From Dechloromonas sp. A34 (lineage in GTDB: Bacteria > Pseudomonadota > Gammaproteobacteria > Burkholderiales > Rhodocyclaceae): a DNA stretch of 64,000 bases. This document shows positions 9,730 to 19,500 of the stretch, one piece after another. Within the stretch, counting starts at the first letter, position 1, and every line of letters begins with the position of its first letter. The position numbers and the translations under genes are program-made. The notes below the pieces were generated by a model. The model worked only from the letters and a program-made list of their open reading frames with translations, had not been told where the DNA came from and searched no databases. The stretch covers positions 930,001 to 994,000 of the forward strand of contig NZ_CP102486.1 in NCBI RefSeq assembly GCF_026261605.1. The letters are read 5' to 3'.

Positions 9730-10193
9730 CCGCGCAACCCGAGAAAGGCGCGCCGGGTCGGCGCTGCGGCGGCCGCCGGCGGGGCCAGCGGTTCGGCGAA
9801 CAGGGCATGCGCCGTGGCCAGCGCGGTCAGCTGCGCGGCTTCATGGGTGGCGAATTCAAGGGCCGGCGAGAACAGCGAGCAGAGGTGGTAAGTGCCCAGG
9901 CTGTCTTCCTGGGCCACGATGAATTCGTAGTCGCCGGAAGGGAAGCGCCAGTCATGCTTGCTGCAGGCAGCAAGTATCGGCCAGCCGTCTTGCTGTCCGG
10001 GCAGAACGAGCAGATTGATCGCCCACGGTGTGATCATCAGGCCGGCCCAGTGACCTTCGCTCATGCGGCGAAAACCGAGCGCCTCGACTTCGAGGGCCCC
10101 GTTGCAGATCGGCACGTCGGCCATCCGGGTGCCAGCGATGTTCGCGAAGACGGTCACCAGTTGCGGCGACGGGTCAGCGGTCCAGAACCTCAC
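9726..10193 (-). CDS. hupJ: Hydrogenase assembly chaperone HupJ/HoxT (HybE family)
   Basis: 155-residue HybE-family protein involved in small-subunit maturation and in preventing premature Tat export. I chose the GTG at 10193 because it overlaps the hupI stop as GTGA; the frame is open further upstream but there it overlays the hupI coding sequence. The core MADVPICN...GFRR...WAINLLVLP is typical of the family. The C-terminus is an Ala/Pro-rich tail. Confidence 0.87.
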   Translation of the reverse strand: MRFWTADPSPQLVTVFANIAGTRMADVPICNGALEVEALGFRRMSEGHWAGLMITPWAINLLVLPGQQDGWPILAACSKHDWRFPSGDYEFIVAQEDSLGTYHLCSLFSPALEFATHEAAQLTALATAHALFAEPLAPPAAAAAPTRRAFLGLRG

Positions 10194-10387
10194 TCGGTCA
10201 CCATGAATTTGTGAGGCGGCGCATCGCAGCCTGGGCAACACCAATCCTCCGGCAGATCGGCAAAGGCCGTGCCGGGCGTAATGCCACGCATGTCGTCGCC
10301 GATGGCCGGGTCGTACACCCACCAGCAGATGCCGCACTCCAGGCGGTCACCGGGTTTGACGTCGAGAAAGGAACCTTCGAAACGCAT
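10190..10387 (-). CDS. hupI: Rubredoxin HupI/HoxR
   Basis: 65-residue rubredoxin with the two iron-binding knuckles ECGICWWVYDP and CCPGCDAPPHKF. Rubredoxins encoded in oxygen-tolerant hydrogenase operons are needed for making or protecting the Fe-S small subunit under oxygen. It sits between hupH and hupJ, as hoxR does between hoxQ and hoxT in Ralstonia. Its presence fits the oxygen-tolerant signature of HupS. Confidence 0.95.
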   Translation of the reverse strand: MRFEGSFLDVKPGDRLECGICWWVYDPAIGDDMRGITPGTAFADLPEDWCCPGCDAPPHKFMVTE

Positions 10388-10396
10388 TCCTCCAGC

Positions 10397-11257
10397 CTAT
10401 ACAGGCTCGGCCATCATGTCGAGATATTCGCGCAGGCGCTCCAGCGAATCGCTGAAATCTTCGTCGGCAGCCAGCGCCACGTCGGGCATGCCGACGATTT
10501 CGATCGAATTGAGGATCAGCGTGTCCATGCTGTTGAAGTATTGCACCCACCAGACATTCCGCAGTCGCGTGCTGGTGATCCGGCAGTTGCCGTAGCCGCG
10601 CGACAGGATCGAGACCTCGCGATGGCCGAGCCAGCCATACAGCGTGTCGAGATCGGCATCGCTGACCGGGAGCAGGGTCAGATTGATGACGTGGGCGGCC
10701 GCGCCGGGTTGCCAGGCAGTGGCCTGCAGGCGTATCTCCTCGACCAGCGCCTGGGCGTTCATGCAGCCGGCCGGGTAGTCCGGGGCGGGCAGCTCGCCGG
10801 CCGCCGTCTGCAACATGGCTTCGGTCAGCACCGCGGGAATGGTCCCGGTTTCCAGGCGGTCGAGGACGAAGCGGCCGTCGTCGGCCACTTCCAGGACGCG
10901 CCACAGGCCGGCAAAAGCCGTCTCCTGGACGCGCCAGTGACGCGGTGCCGTGGTGAAGGCGCTGACTTCGCCGAAGCCGAGCGACTGGTTGATGACCTCG
11001 CGCACGTGGGGCGTCAGGGCCAGCAGGTCGAGTCCGGCGCCGCCGGTGAAGCCGGCCTGTGCCAGGTGCTCGCCGAAAGCGGCGAGCAGTTCGCCGGCTG
11101 CGGCTACCGCCTCGGGCGCGACATTGTCCGGCAGGCGCGGCGCCGCGAAGGTTTCCATGCGCGGCATGGGCATGTATTCCGGGGCATCGTCGCCCTGCGA
11201 GCCGGGGCCCATGGCGACGACCGAAATCGGGAAGGGACGCAGCGTGGACGGGTTCAT
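10397..11257 (-). CDS. hupH: Hydrogenase small-subunit maturation protein HupH/HyaF/HoxQ
   Basis: 286-residue HupH/HyaF-family protein that helps small-subunit maturation. The chosen start is the ATG at 11257 (MNPSTLRPFPISVVAMG), which overlaps the hupG stop as ATGA. The open frame continues upstream only as a shadow of hupG. C-terminal family sequence includes SRGYGNCRITST and WWVQYFNSMD. It acts in the cytoplasm on the Tat-signal-bearing small subunit, with HupG. Confidence 0.92.
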   Translation of the reverse strand: MNPSTLRPFPISVVAMGPGSQGDDAPEYMPMPRMETFAAPRLPDNVAPEAVAAAGELLAAFGEHLAQAGFTGGAGLDLLALTPHVREVINQSLGFGEVSAFTTAPRHWRVQETAFAGLWRVLEVADDGRFVLDRLETGTIPAVLTEAMLQTAAGELPAPDYPAGCMNAQALVEEIRLQATAWQPGAAAHVINLTLLPVSDADLDTLYGWLGHREVSILSRGYGNCRITSTRLRNVWWVQYFNSMDTLILNSIEIVGMPDVALAADEDFSDSLERLREYLDMMAEPV

Positions 11258-11712
11258 GCGCAGGCTCCTGAGGTATTTTCGGCGCGGACCGGAATGCCGA
11301 TCGGCATGGGCTGGGCCGGGCCATCGAGCAGGCGCGCCACTTCGCTCTGATATTCGCGCCAGTCGCGGATGCCGTTCAGGCCGCCGAGATATTGGCCGTC
11401 GCGCAGGAAGACGACGGCCGGGGCGCGGGCAACGCCGAATTTCTGCATCAGCCCGGCGGCAGTGTCGGGACCAGCCACCCAACGGGCAACTTCGGTGCCG
11501 AGCGGCTTCAGGGCCTCGGGCAGGATGACGCAGGCGTCGAGCACTTCCAGGTTGCGTTGCGGGTCTTCGGTCAGCAGCAGGGCGATCAGGCCGCCCGGAA
11601 ATTCCTGGTCGTTGCCGACGACCCGCTGAAAACCGTGCTTCTGCTGCAGTCGGCCAATGGCGGTTTCCAGGCGGTCGAGCGAAGTCGGTCCGGGGGCAAG
11701 TTGCAGGCTCAT
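11254..11712 (-). CDS. hupG: Hydrogenase chaperone HupG/HyaE/HoxO (thioredoxin fold)
   Basis: 152-residue HyaE/HupG-family protein, a thioredoxin-fold chaperone without an active CxxC that binds the Tat signal of the small subunit. The start is the ATG at 11712, overlapping the hupF stop as ATGA. The central FGVARAPAVVFLRDG matches the cis-Pro strand of the fold. It is translationally coupled on both sides. Confidence 0.9.
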   Translation of the reverse strand: MSLQLAPGPTSLDRLETAIGRLQQKHGFQRVVGNDQEFPGGLIALLLTEDPQRNLEVLDACVILPEALKPLGTEVARWVAGPDTAAGLMQKFGVARAPAVVFLRDGQYLGGLNGIRDWREYQSEVARLLDGPAQPMPIGIPVRAENTSGACA

Positions 11713-12011
11713 GATTGTTCCGTTCGCAAGAATTCGGGGAGTTGGGGTTCGCGGTCGAGGTCGGCGAAGAAGGCCGTGAAATCGGTGGCGCCGTTCTGGG
11801 CGGCGTCGAGTGCAGCCAGTGCGGCATCGATCGCCGCGGCGCGTTCGGCCGTAATCACCTCGTGGGCGGCATCGAGGAAAGTCAGCAGCCAGGTGCCGAC
11901 GGCTTGCCGGCCGACCAGGCTGAGGCCGACCCGCACTTCGCCGTTGCGGCCCTGGCAGCGGGCGAAGTGCTCGCCGCATTCCAGTACCTGAACCGGGATG
12001 CCGAGGCACAT
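11709..12011 (-). CDS. hupF: Hydrogenase maturation protein HupF/HoxL (HypC family)
   Basis: 100-residue HypC-family chaperone starting MCLGIPVQV; the N-terminal Cys2 is the residue that binds the Fe(CN)2CO intermediate and the large-subunit precursor. It is the hydrogenase-specific paralogue used with HupK in oxygen-exposed maturation in Rhizobium and Ralstonia. It overlaps the hupD stop as TGATG and the hupG start as ATGA. The general hypC is not in the window. Confidence 0.94.
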   Translation of the reverse strand: MCLGIPVQVLECGEHFARCQGRNGEVRVGLSLVGRQAVGTWLLTFLDAAHEVITAERAAAIDAALAALDAAQNGATDFTAFFADLDREPQLPEFLRTEQS

Positions 12012-12625
12012 CAGATCGCCTCCAAATTCAGGAAACGGGCGTCGCCCAGCCGATAGGCCTGGTCGGCCGGCGGTCGTTCGCCTTCGTAGAGCGCCAAGGC
12101 CAGCGCCGGGTTGTTGATGCCTTCCGTCTTGCCCTGGCGCACCACCGGTGTCGCACCCCAGCGTTCGAGCCAGCTCAGGGCGAGCTCCAGCGCCGGGGCG
12201 ATCTGTGCCTTGACCACGTCGCGCAGGCTGCCGCCGTAGTCTTCCAGCTCTTCCGGCTGGACGCCGATCAGTACCAGTTCGGTCGGCAGCTTGTTGGTCA
12301 GCTCGGCCGCCATCAGCACTTCCTGAAAACCGGTCTGGTGCAGGCTCATCTTTTTGGCGCCCATGAAGCGCGGTACCTGATCGCCGATCACTTCGCGCAG
12401 CTTGCCCGCCGGGTCGCCGTAATCGACGGCATCGAAGACCAGCAGGCAGTCGGCTTCCTGGACGTAGGGCAGCAGATAAAGGCCCTGCGTGCCGCCATCC
12501 ATCAGTTCAACCTGGGGCGGAAATTCCCAATCGGCGTTCAGCGCCTCGACGCAGCGGACGCCGAAGCCTTCATCGGCCCACAGGATGTTGCCGATGCCGA
12601 GTACCAGTATGCGTTTGCTATTCAT
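12011..12625 (-). CDS. hupD: Hydrogenase large-subunit maturation protease HupD/HyaD
   Basis: 204-residue endopeptidase (HycI/HupD/HyaD family) that removes the C-terminal extension of HupL after nickel insertion. Motifs are GIGNILWADEGFG with the metal-binding Glu, MDGGTQGLYLL with the second acid, and MSLHQTGFQEVL with the His ligand. It lies just downstream of the hairpin and T run at 12638-12672, so it may be made at a lower level than the structural subunits. Confidence 0.95.
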   Translation of the reverse strand: MNSKRILVLGIGNILWADEGFGVRCVEALNADWEFPPQVELMDGGTQGLYLLPYVQEADCLLVFDAVDYGDPAGKLREVIGDQVPRFMGAKKMSLHQTGFQEVLMAAELTNKLPTELVLIGVQPEELEDYGGSLRDVVKAQIAPALELALSWLERWGATPVVRQGKTEGINNPALALALYEGERPPADQAYRLGDARFLNLEAI

Positions 12626-12637
12626 TGTGATCGCCTG

Positions 12638-12672
12638 AAAAAAACGCCCCAGGTACGGCTGTACGCCGGGGC
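12638..12672 (-). terminator. Rho-independent terminator/attenuator between hupC and hupD
   Basis: On the minus strand a stem GCCCCGG/GTAC with one bulge and loop AGCC (bases 12672-12646, about 11 pairs) is followed by G and seven T residues (12644-12638). It lies inside an otherwise tightly packed operon, immediately after the structural genes. It would lower expression of the maturation genes relative to hupSLC. Confidence 0.75.
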
Positions 12673-12689
12673 CAACGCAAGGAAAACCT

Positions 12690-13394
12690 TTAGTCCTTGA
12701 ACATCCGCCAGCCGCTGATCATCGTCGAGATCAGCGACTGCCGGCTCATGATGTCCTCGCGGATCGCCGCGTAGACATGCACCAGCACGAAAGTCATCAT
12801 GATCCACATGCCCAGCCGGTGCAGGTTATGGACCTGCATCGAGCCGCCCAGCGCCGGGATCACCCAGCCGAACAGGCTGTCCTGCCAACTGCCCAGGCCG
12901 GCCCCTTCGCTGTACAGCGCGAAACCGGTGAACAGCATGCCGACGGCGAGCACCGTGAAGAAAAAGAACATCATCAATTGCGCCATTGGATTGTGGCCAA
13001 CGTACTTCTTCGGGGTCTTTTCGAGGAACAGATACCAGCGCAACTCGAAGAAGACTTCGTTCCACCACGCCTTGTTGGTAATTGGCAGCTTGAAGATTTG
13101 CTTGGCGTGGTGGTTGCCGACGAAAGCCCAGTAAATGCGCCCGAGCAGGCCGACGGCGAAGATGTAGGCGGCGGCGAAATGGGCGAAACGGATATAGCCC
13201 ATCAGGAAGTTGGCCGAGGCCTCGCCGGGCTGGGTGGGCAACGGCTGGCCGATGAAATAGCCGGTCACCGCCAGGACCACCATGGCCAGGGCATTGACCC
13301 AGTGCCACAGGCGGACCGGCGCTTCGTAGACATAGATCGAACGGACCTGTTTGCCGTGCCGTTCGGCTTCCAGCATGTCCTGTTGAGATAGCAT
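12690..13394 (-). CDS. hupC: Hydrogenase-linked cytochrome b (HupC/HyaC/HoxZ)
   Basis: 234-residue diheme cytochrome b with four hydrophobic helices that anchors the HupSL dimer to the membrane and passes electrons to quinone. Likely heme ligands are in RLWHWVNA, IRFAHFAAAYIF, and the C-terminal VHNLHRLGMW and VLVHVYAAI. It lies 10 bases downstream of hupL. Its presence, unlike HybA/HybB, places this enzyme in the Hyd-1/MBH type, which feeds the quinone pool at higher potential. Confidence 0.96.
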   Translation of the reverse strand: MLSQQDMLEAERHGKQVRSIYVYEAPVRLWHWVNALAMVVLAVTGYFIGQPLPTQPGEASANFLMGYIRFAHFAAAYIFAVGLLGRIYWAFVGNHHAKQIFKLPITNKAWWNEVFFELRWYLFLEKTPKKYVGHNPMAQLMMFFFFTVLAVGMLFTGFALYSEGAGLGSWQDSLFGWVIPALGGSMQVHNLHRLGMWIMMTFVLVHVYAAIREDIMSRQSLISTMISGWRMFKD

Positions 13395-13404
13395 GGCAGT
13401 CTCC

Positions 13405-15201
13405 TTAGCGGACTTTCACCGACGTCATTTCCTGGCCGTCCGGGCTCATCACGTGCGTCGAGCAGGCCAGGCAGGGATCGAAGGAATGCAGCGTGCGCAG
13501 GATTTCCAGCGGTTCGTCGGCCTTGGCCACCGGGGTGTCCATCAGCGAGGCCTCGAAGGCGCCGATCTGCCCCTTGTGGTCGCGCGGACCGCCGTTCCAG
13601 GTGGTCGGTACGACGCACTGGTAGTTGTCGATCTTGGTGTCCTTGATCCTGATCCAGTGGCCGAGCGCACCGCGCGGGGCTTCGGTGAAGCCAGCCCCCT
13701 TGGCCTCCTTCGGCCAGGTCGACGGTTCCCATTTGGCGATGTTGGCGGTGTTGAGGTCGCCGGTCTTCAGGTTGGCCATCAGCTTGTCGAACTGCTGGCT
13801 CTGCAGCTTGACGCAGTAGGCCGTCTCCAGGCCGCGCGCGGCGGTCCGGCCGAGGGTCGAGAACAGCGCGGTGACCGGCACGTCGAGCTTCTTCAGCGCG
13901 CCGTCGACCAGGGCATGGATTTCCGGGTACTGCTTCGGTTGCAGGTAGCCGAGCACCATGCGCGGCAGGCAGCCGACTTCCATGGCGTGGCCGCGCCAGC
14001 GCGGCGCCTTGATCCACGAATACTTGGCGCCTTCGTCGAGTTCCTTGATGTTGGTCTTGGTGCCTTTGGTGTTCGGGCCGAGGACGAAGCTCGGCTCGGT
14101 GACGCCGTCGAAGGGGTGCAGGCCCTTGGTTTCGTCCGGGTACTTGTACCAGGAGTGGGCGACGAATTCCTGAATCTGCTCCGGGTCGTTGAGATCGACG
14201 GGATGGATCTCGTCGAGCTTGCCATTGATGATCGCGCCGCGCGGCAGCAGCAGGTTGCCGGCCGAGTAGTCGTTGGCCTTCTGCGGGATGTCGCCATAGG
14301 ACATCAGGTTCTTCGACGACAGGCCGCCGCCGTACAGCCAGCCCTTGTAGAAGGAGCCGATGGCCAGCAGGTCGGGGATGTAGACCTGTTCGACGAAATC
14401 GGTGCAGCGGTCGATGATGCTCTTGACGAGATTCAGGCGTTCCATGTTGATGGCGCCGACCGCCCCCGTGCCTTCCATATTGATGGCGCAGGGCACGCCG
14501 CCGACCAGCCAGTTCGGGTGCGGGTTCTTGCCGCCGAAGATGGTGTGCACCTTGACGATTTCCTTCTGGAAATCGAGCGCTTCGAGATAGTGGGCGACCG
14601 CCATCAGGTTGGCTTCCGGCGGCAGCTTGTAGGCCGGATTGCCCCAGTAGCCGTTCATGAAGGGGCCGAGCTGACCGGAGTCGACGAACTTCTTCAGGCG
14701 GTTCTGGATGTCGCGGAAATAGCCGGGCGACGACAGCGGCCAGCTGGAAATGCTCTGGGCCAGCGTCGAGGTCGCTTTCGGATCGGCCTTCAGCGCCGAG
14801 ACCACATCGACCCAGTCGAGCGCGTGCAGGTGGTAGAAATGCACCAGATGGTCGTGAACGTAGAGGTTCAGCTGCATCAGGTTGCGGATGGTGTTGGCGT
14901 TTTCCGGAATCTGGATGTTCAGCGCATCCTCGACAGCGCGCACCGAAGTCAGCGCGTGGGTGCCGGTACAGACGCCGCAGATGCGCTCGGTGAAGGCCCA
15001 GGCGTCGCGCGGGTCGCGGCCCTTGAGGATGACTTCGAGGCCGCGCCACATGGTGCCGGTGGACACGGCGTTGCGGATCACGTTGTTGTCATCAAGGTTC
15101 ACTTCCACCCGCAGGTGGCCCTCGATGCGGCAGACCGGGTCGACGACGACGCGCTTGCCGGAGTTATCAACCTTGAAGCCTTGGGTTTCGTAGGCAGCCA
15201 T
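13405..15201 (-). CDS. hupL: [NiFe]-hydrogenase large subunit, Hyd-1/MBH type
   Basis: 598-residue catalytic subunit. The N-terminal motif [10 protein letters not shown] and C-terminal motif DPCLACSTH supply the four nickel-binding cysteines. After the final His there is a 15-residue extension ([15 protein letters not shown]) that HupD should remove. It is complete and starts one base after the hupS stop. It forms the periplasmic H2-oxidising dimer with HupS and is exported with it by the Tat system. Confidence 0.97.
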   Translation of the reverse strand: MAAYETQGFKVDNSGKRVVVDPVCRIEGHLRVEVNLDDNNVIRNAVSTGTMWRGLEVILKGRDPRDAWAFTERICGVCTGTHALTSVRAVEDALNIQIPENANTIRNLMQLNLYVHDHLVHFYHLHALDWVDVVSALKADPKATSTLAQSISSWPLSSPGYFRDIQNRLKKFVDSGQLGPFMNGYWGNPAYKLPPEANLMAVAHYLEALDFQKEIVKVHTIFGGKNPHPNWLVGGVPCAINMEGTGAVGAINMERLNLVKSIIDRCTDFVEQVYIPDLLAIGSFYKGWLYGGGLSSKNLMSYGDIPQKANDYSAGNLLLPRGAIINGKLDEIHPVDLNDPEQIQEFVAHSWYKYPDETKGLHPFDGVTEPSFVLGPNTKGTKTNIKELDEGAKYSWIKAPRWRGHAMEVGCLPRMVLGYLQPKQYPEIHALVDGALKKLDVPVTALFSTLGRTAARGLETAYCVKLQSQQFDKLMANLKTGDLNTANIAKWEPSTWPKEAKGAGFTEAPRGALGHWIRIKDTKIDNYQCVVPTTWNGGPRDHKGQIGAFEASLMDTPVAKADEPLEILRTLHSFDPCLACSTHVMSPDGQEMTSVKVR

Positions 15202-15202
15202 C

Positions 15203-16294
15203 TTATTTTTCCCCCTTCTGTTCTTCAGCCTCGCCAGCCTTCTGGCGGGCGCGGGCCAGTGCCGTCACGGCGGCATGTGCAGCAATCGCGGCGCCAACGG
15301 TGCCGGCGGCGGTCTTGCCGATGGTGTCGGCATTGGCTTCGACGCCGAAGGCCTTGATGTCGGTGACGCGGTCGTAGAAGCTGCCCTTGTCCCAGAAACC
15401 TTCCTCGGAGCAGCCGATACAGCCATGGCCGGACTGCACCGGCCAGCTGACGCCGCCGTTCCAGCGCATCGAGGAGCAGGCGTTGTAGGTGGTCGGGCCC
15501 TTGCAGCCCATCTTGTAGAGGCAGTAACCCTTGCGCGAACCCTCGTCGTCCCAGGCTTCGGCAAACTGGCCGGCATCGAAATGGCCACGGCGATAGCACT
15601 TGTCGTGGATGCGCTGGCCGTAGAACATCTTCGGCCGGCCCTGACGGTCGAGTTCGGGAATCCGGTCGAAGGTCAGCATGTAGGTGACGACGCCGGTCAT
15701 GACTTCGGCGATCGGCGGGCAGCCCGGCACGTTGATGATCGGCTTGCCGGAAATCACCTTGTGCACCGGCGTGGCGCGGGTCGGGTTCGGCTTGGCGGCC
15801 TGGACGCAGCCGTAGGAGGCGCAGGCCCCCCAGCTGATCACGGCCTTGGCATCGGCGCAGGTTTCCTTCAAGACTTCGACGAAGGGGCGGCCGCCGTGGA
15901 TGCAGAACATGCCGTCCTCGTTGAGCGGCGGATTGCCTTCAACGGCAACGATGTAGTTGCCCTTGTATTTCTTCTTGACCTCTTCGATGATCGCCTCGGC
16001 CTGGTGGCCGGCGGCGGCCATCAGCGTGTCGTCGTAGTCGAGGGAAAGCATCGAGAGCACGACATCCTTGGTCAGCGGGTGCGCCGAGCGGATGAAGGAT
16101 TCGGAGCAACAAGTGCACTCCAGGCCGTGCAGCCAGATCACCGGCGTCCGCGCCTTGGTTTCCAGCGCGTGGGCGATGCGCGGCGCGGCGGCACTGCCCA
16201 GCCCGAGCGAGGTGGCGGTCAGGCTGCAGAACTTCAGGAAGCTGCGCCGGGTGATCCCCTGGCGGCGCAGCACTTCGTAAAATGTCTCGGTCAC
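15203..16294 (-). CDS. hupS: [NiFe]-hydrogenase small subunit, oxygen-tolerant type
   Basis: 363-residue Fe-S subunit. I chose the GTG at 16294 (preceded by GGGGGA), giving [22 protein letters not shown], which aligns with E. coli HyaA. The ATG at 16360 would place the sigma-54 promoter inside the gene. The Tat motif TRRSFLKF is at residues 15-22. The proximal-cluster motif ECTCCSES (Cys60, Cys62, Cys63) and ASYGCVQAA (Cys163) contain the two extra cysteines that make the [4Fe-3S] cluster of oxygen-tolerant hydrogenases. A C-terminal Ala-rich helix anchors it near HupC. It is the first gene of the hup operon. Confidence 0.96.
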   Translation of the reverse strand: MTETFYEVLRRQGITRRSFLKFCSLTATSLGLGSAAAPRIAHALETKARTPVIWLHGLECTCCSESFIRSAHPLTKDVVLSMLSLDYDDTLMAAAGHQAEAIIEEVKKKYKGNYIVAVEGNPPLNEDGMFCIHGGRPFVEVLKETCADAKAVISWGACASYGCVQAAKPNPTRATPVHKVISGKPIINVPGCPPIAEVMTGVVTYMLTFDRIPELDRQGRPKMFYGQRIHDKCYRRGHFDAGQFAEAWDDEGSRKGYCLYKMGCKGPTTYNACSSMRWNGGVSWPVQSGHGCIGCSEEGFWDKGSFYDRVTDIKAFGVEANADTIGKTAAGTVGAAIAAHAAVTALARARQKAGEAEEQKGEK

Positions 16295-16337
16295 GTTCGA
16301 TCCCCCGTTGTGGTGTCGTGTTGCGTGAGGCCATAAC

Positions 16338-16352
16338 GCAAAGCCCATGCCA
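16338..16352 (-). promoter_or_regulatory. Sigma-54 (-24/-12) promoter of the hup operon
   Basis: The minus strand reads TGGCATGGGCTTTGC, matching TGGCACG-N4-TTGC with correct spacing. The predicted start is near 16326, leaving a leader of about 32 bases before the GTG of hupS. Known hup/hox operons in Ralstonia and rhizobia use RpoN with HoxA or NifA; the activator here is unknown. Confidence 0.75.
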
Positions 16353-16374
16353 CGGCTCACCGATTGGAAAGATA

Positions 16375-16388
16375 TTGATATAAATCAA
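16375..16388. promoter_or_regulatory. FNR/Anr-type box upstream of hupS
   Basis: TTGATATAAATCAA is a perfect match to the FNR/Anr consensus TTGAT-N4-ATCAA. It lies 23 bases upstream of the -24 element of the hup promoter, centred near -55 from the predicted start. It also sits in the leader region of the divergent gene at 16551. Which promoter it serves is inference. Confidence 0.75.
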
Positions 16389-16550
16389 AGGATTTTTCGG
16401 ACCAGCGGCGATCGACGGACGGACCTTGTTCGTTGGTTGCGGTGGCAAGTTGGCTGCCATACTGGAAATTGCGCTTACAGATGGTCGATGGCCCAAAGAT
16501 AAGACTCGGGCAATTAGTCGAAATCCTCGCTCAGGCCCTAAAATTATGGG

Positions 16551-19500
16551 ATGACAGCGCACCGAATCATCGATCTGATCCCCTGCCAGAGCGGCCATCT
16601 CCACCCCGATGCGTCGTTGGCCGAGGCCGCCACCCTGATGATCGAAAAGCGGATCTCGTCGGTGATCGTCGTCGATGGCGACCGCGCCGTCGGTATCGTC
16701 ACCGAAGGCGACATGCTGCATGCGATGCGCGAACACCGCGCCGTCGATGTGTCGATCGCTGCCGTGATGACGGCGCCCGTCCACAGCGTCAAGGGCAGCG
16801 TCGATTTTCGCCTGGCCTATCGCGAAGCGGCCCGCCTGGGCATCCGCCATATCGTCGTCACAGACGAAAGTGGCCTGCCGGTGGGCGTCGCCAGCGAATC
16901 CGATTTTCGCCACCATCTCGGGCCGGATTTCTTTCGTCATCTGCATGATGTCGATTCGCAGATGGACCGGCTGTTCCCGCGTCTGCCGCCCGATGCCTCG
17001 CTGGACAGCGCGCTGTCCGCCATGGAAGCAGTGCGCGCGACATGCGCCGTCATCGTTGCCGACCGCAAACCGCTGGGTATCCTGACCGAGCGCGATGTCG
17101 TCCGTCTCTTCCTGAATGCCGCCGACAATCCGCCGCTGTCCTCGGTGATGACCCAGCCGGCGATCACGATCGGCGAGGAATGCTCGCTGGCAGAAGCCGC
17201 CGCCACGATGACCGCGTGCGGTATCCGCCATCTGGTGGTGGTCGATCGCAGTGGCCATGCCGTCGGCCTGCTCTCCGAACACACGTTGATGCGGCCGCTC
17301 GAAATCGATCTGGTCGACGATATGCTGGCCGAGCGTCAGGCACTGACCCAGTCGCGCGATGCGGCCTTGCGCCATACGAAACGCAGCGAACTGTACCAGC
17401 GCGCCCTGCTCGACAATTTTCCCTTCCTGGTCTGGCTGAAGGACACCGAATCCCGTTATCTCGAGGTCAATCGCAGCTTCAGCAACGCGGTCGGGGGGAA
17501 GTCAGCCGCCGACCTGATCGGCAAGACCGACACTGATTTTTTCCCGCCGGATCTTGCCGGGCACTACCGTAGCGATGATGCGCTGGTCATGGCCAGCCGC
17601 CAGGACAAGGTCATCGTCGAGCCCATCCTGATCAATCGGCAGCCCGTCTGGCACGAAACCTACAAGGCGCCGGTCATTGGTGAGGACGGCCAGTTGCTCG
17701 GTACGGTCGGCTTTGCCCAGGACATCTCCGCCAAGAAGCGCTCCGAAGAGGGCATGCTGCTGCGCAATGCTGCGCTCTCCGGCCTGATCCGCGGCGATGG
17801 CCTGGTCGGCGTCTTCGAACTGATCGCCCTTTCGGTCGAGGCCGAAATGCCGGACTGGATGTGTGCCATCCTGCTCGCCGAGGAAGACGGCAAATATCTG
17901 AACTGCACCGCCGCTCCGCGCCTGCCGGAGGAATTCGTCGCTGCCGCCAACGGCGTGCCCATCGCCGAAGGGGTGGGTTCGTGCGGAACGGCCGCCGCCT
18001 TGCGCGAGCGCGTCGTCGTCGAAGACGTCTTCCAGCACCCGCACTGGTCCGCCTTTCACGACCTAGCCCGGAACTGCGGTTTTGCCGCCTGTTGGGCCGA
18101 ACCGATACTCGGCCCGGCCGGCGAGTTGCTGGGCATCTTCGCCGCCTATCACCAGACCCCGGCCCGGCCGCGCGATGACGATCTGGCTCAAATGAACCAG
18201 GCCAGCCAGCTGGCCGGGCTGGTCATCGCCCACCAGCGCAGCGCCACCCGCCTGGAGCGCAGCCTGGAAACTTTCCGCGGCATCTTCGACAGCGTCAGCG
18301 AAGCGCTGTTCATCCAGTCCGAAGACGGTAGCTTCCTGGACGTCAATCGCGGTGCCGAACAGATTACCGGTCATCCGCGGAGCGCCTTGATTGGTCGTCA
18401 TTACGCGGACTTCGGCGCGCCCGGCCTCAACGATCAGGCCAGGGCAGACCAGCAGCAGGCGGCCGCCTTCGCCGGCACGCCGCAGATTTTCGAATACTGG
18501 GCCGAGGATGCGGTCGGTCGCGTCCTGCCGATCGAGGTCCGGCTGCATCCTGGGGATTACTTCGGGCGGCGGGTAGTGATTGCCTCCATTTTTGATATTA
18601 CCGAGCGCAGGAATGCCGCGCTCCAGCTCGAAGTCGAGCATGATCTGGCCCAGGCCCTGGCCAGTGGTCTGCCGCGCGAAGCAGTGTTCGGCGTCATTCT
18701 GCGTGCCGCCATGCGTTTCCATGAGTTCGATGCCGGCAGTGTCCATGCCCTGCACCCGGACGGTGGCTACCGGCTGGTCACCCAGTCCGGGTTATCGCCC
18801 GAATTCGTCGCCGGGAGCGGCGACTACGCTGCCGACAGTGCGCGTGCCGCCCTCGTTCGGGCCGGTCAGGTGGTCTGTAGTTGCAGCTCGGCTCACAGCG
18901 AATGCAGTTCCTGCCTGCTCGACGAAAATCCAGCGTTGCTTGATGAAGGCTTGCGCTGCCTGGCCGTTCTACCCTTGGTCGTCGCCGGGCAGAGCGTTGC
19001 CTTCCTGCAACTCGGCGGGCACCGGACGACCCAGGTTTCATCGACCACGATGCAGGCGCTGGCAACGCTCGCTCGCCACTTCGCCCAGACCCTGGTGCGT
19101 CTTGGCGAACAGGAGGAGGCGCAACGCCAGCAGCAGAACCTCAGTGGTCTGTTCGATGCGGTGGACGATTTCATCTTCATCGTCGACCCTTCCGGACACA
19201 TCGTGCATCACAACCAGGCCGTCGCCGAGGTGCTGGGTTATGGGCCAAGCGCCCTGCTCGGGGTGCCGGTGGTGAACATTCATCCGGAAGATACTCGTGC
19301 CACGGCCCGCCAGCTGGTCGCCGAGATTCTCGCAGGTGGCCGGTCGACGTGCTCGCTGCCCATTCAGCGCGCCAACGGCGAAATCGTGATGGTCGAGACG
19401 CGCGCCGTTTCTGGCTCGTGGAACGGCCAGCCGGCTTTTTTCGGGATTGCGCAGGACATCAGCGAGCGCCTGATCGCCGAGGAACGCCAGAAACTGGCGG

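Noticed and set aside
13393-15357. A 654-codon plus-strand open frame opposite hupL
   Set aside because: Composition and lack of motifs show it mirrors hupL codon structure.
16295-16360. ATG at 16360 as the hupS start
   Set aside because: It would add 22 residues absent from HyaA-type proteins and put the sigma-54 promoter within the coding region; the GTG at 16294 has a good ribosome binding site.
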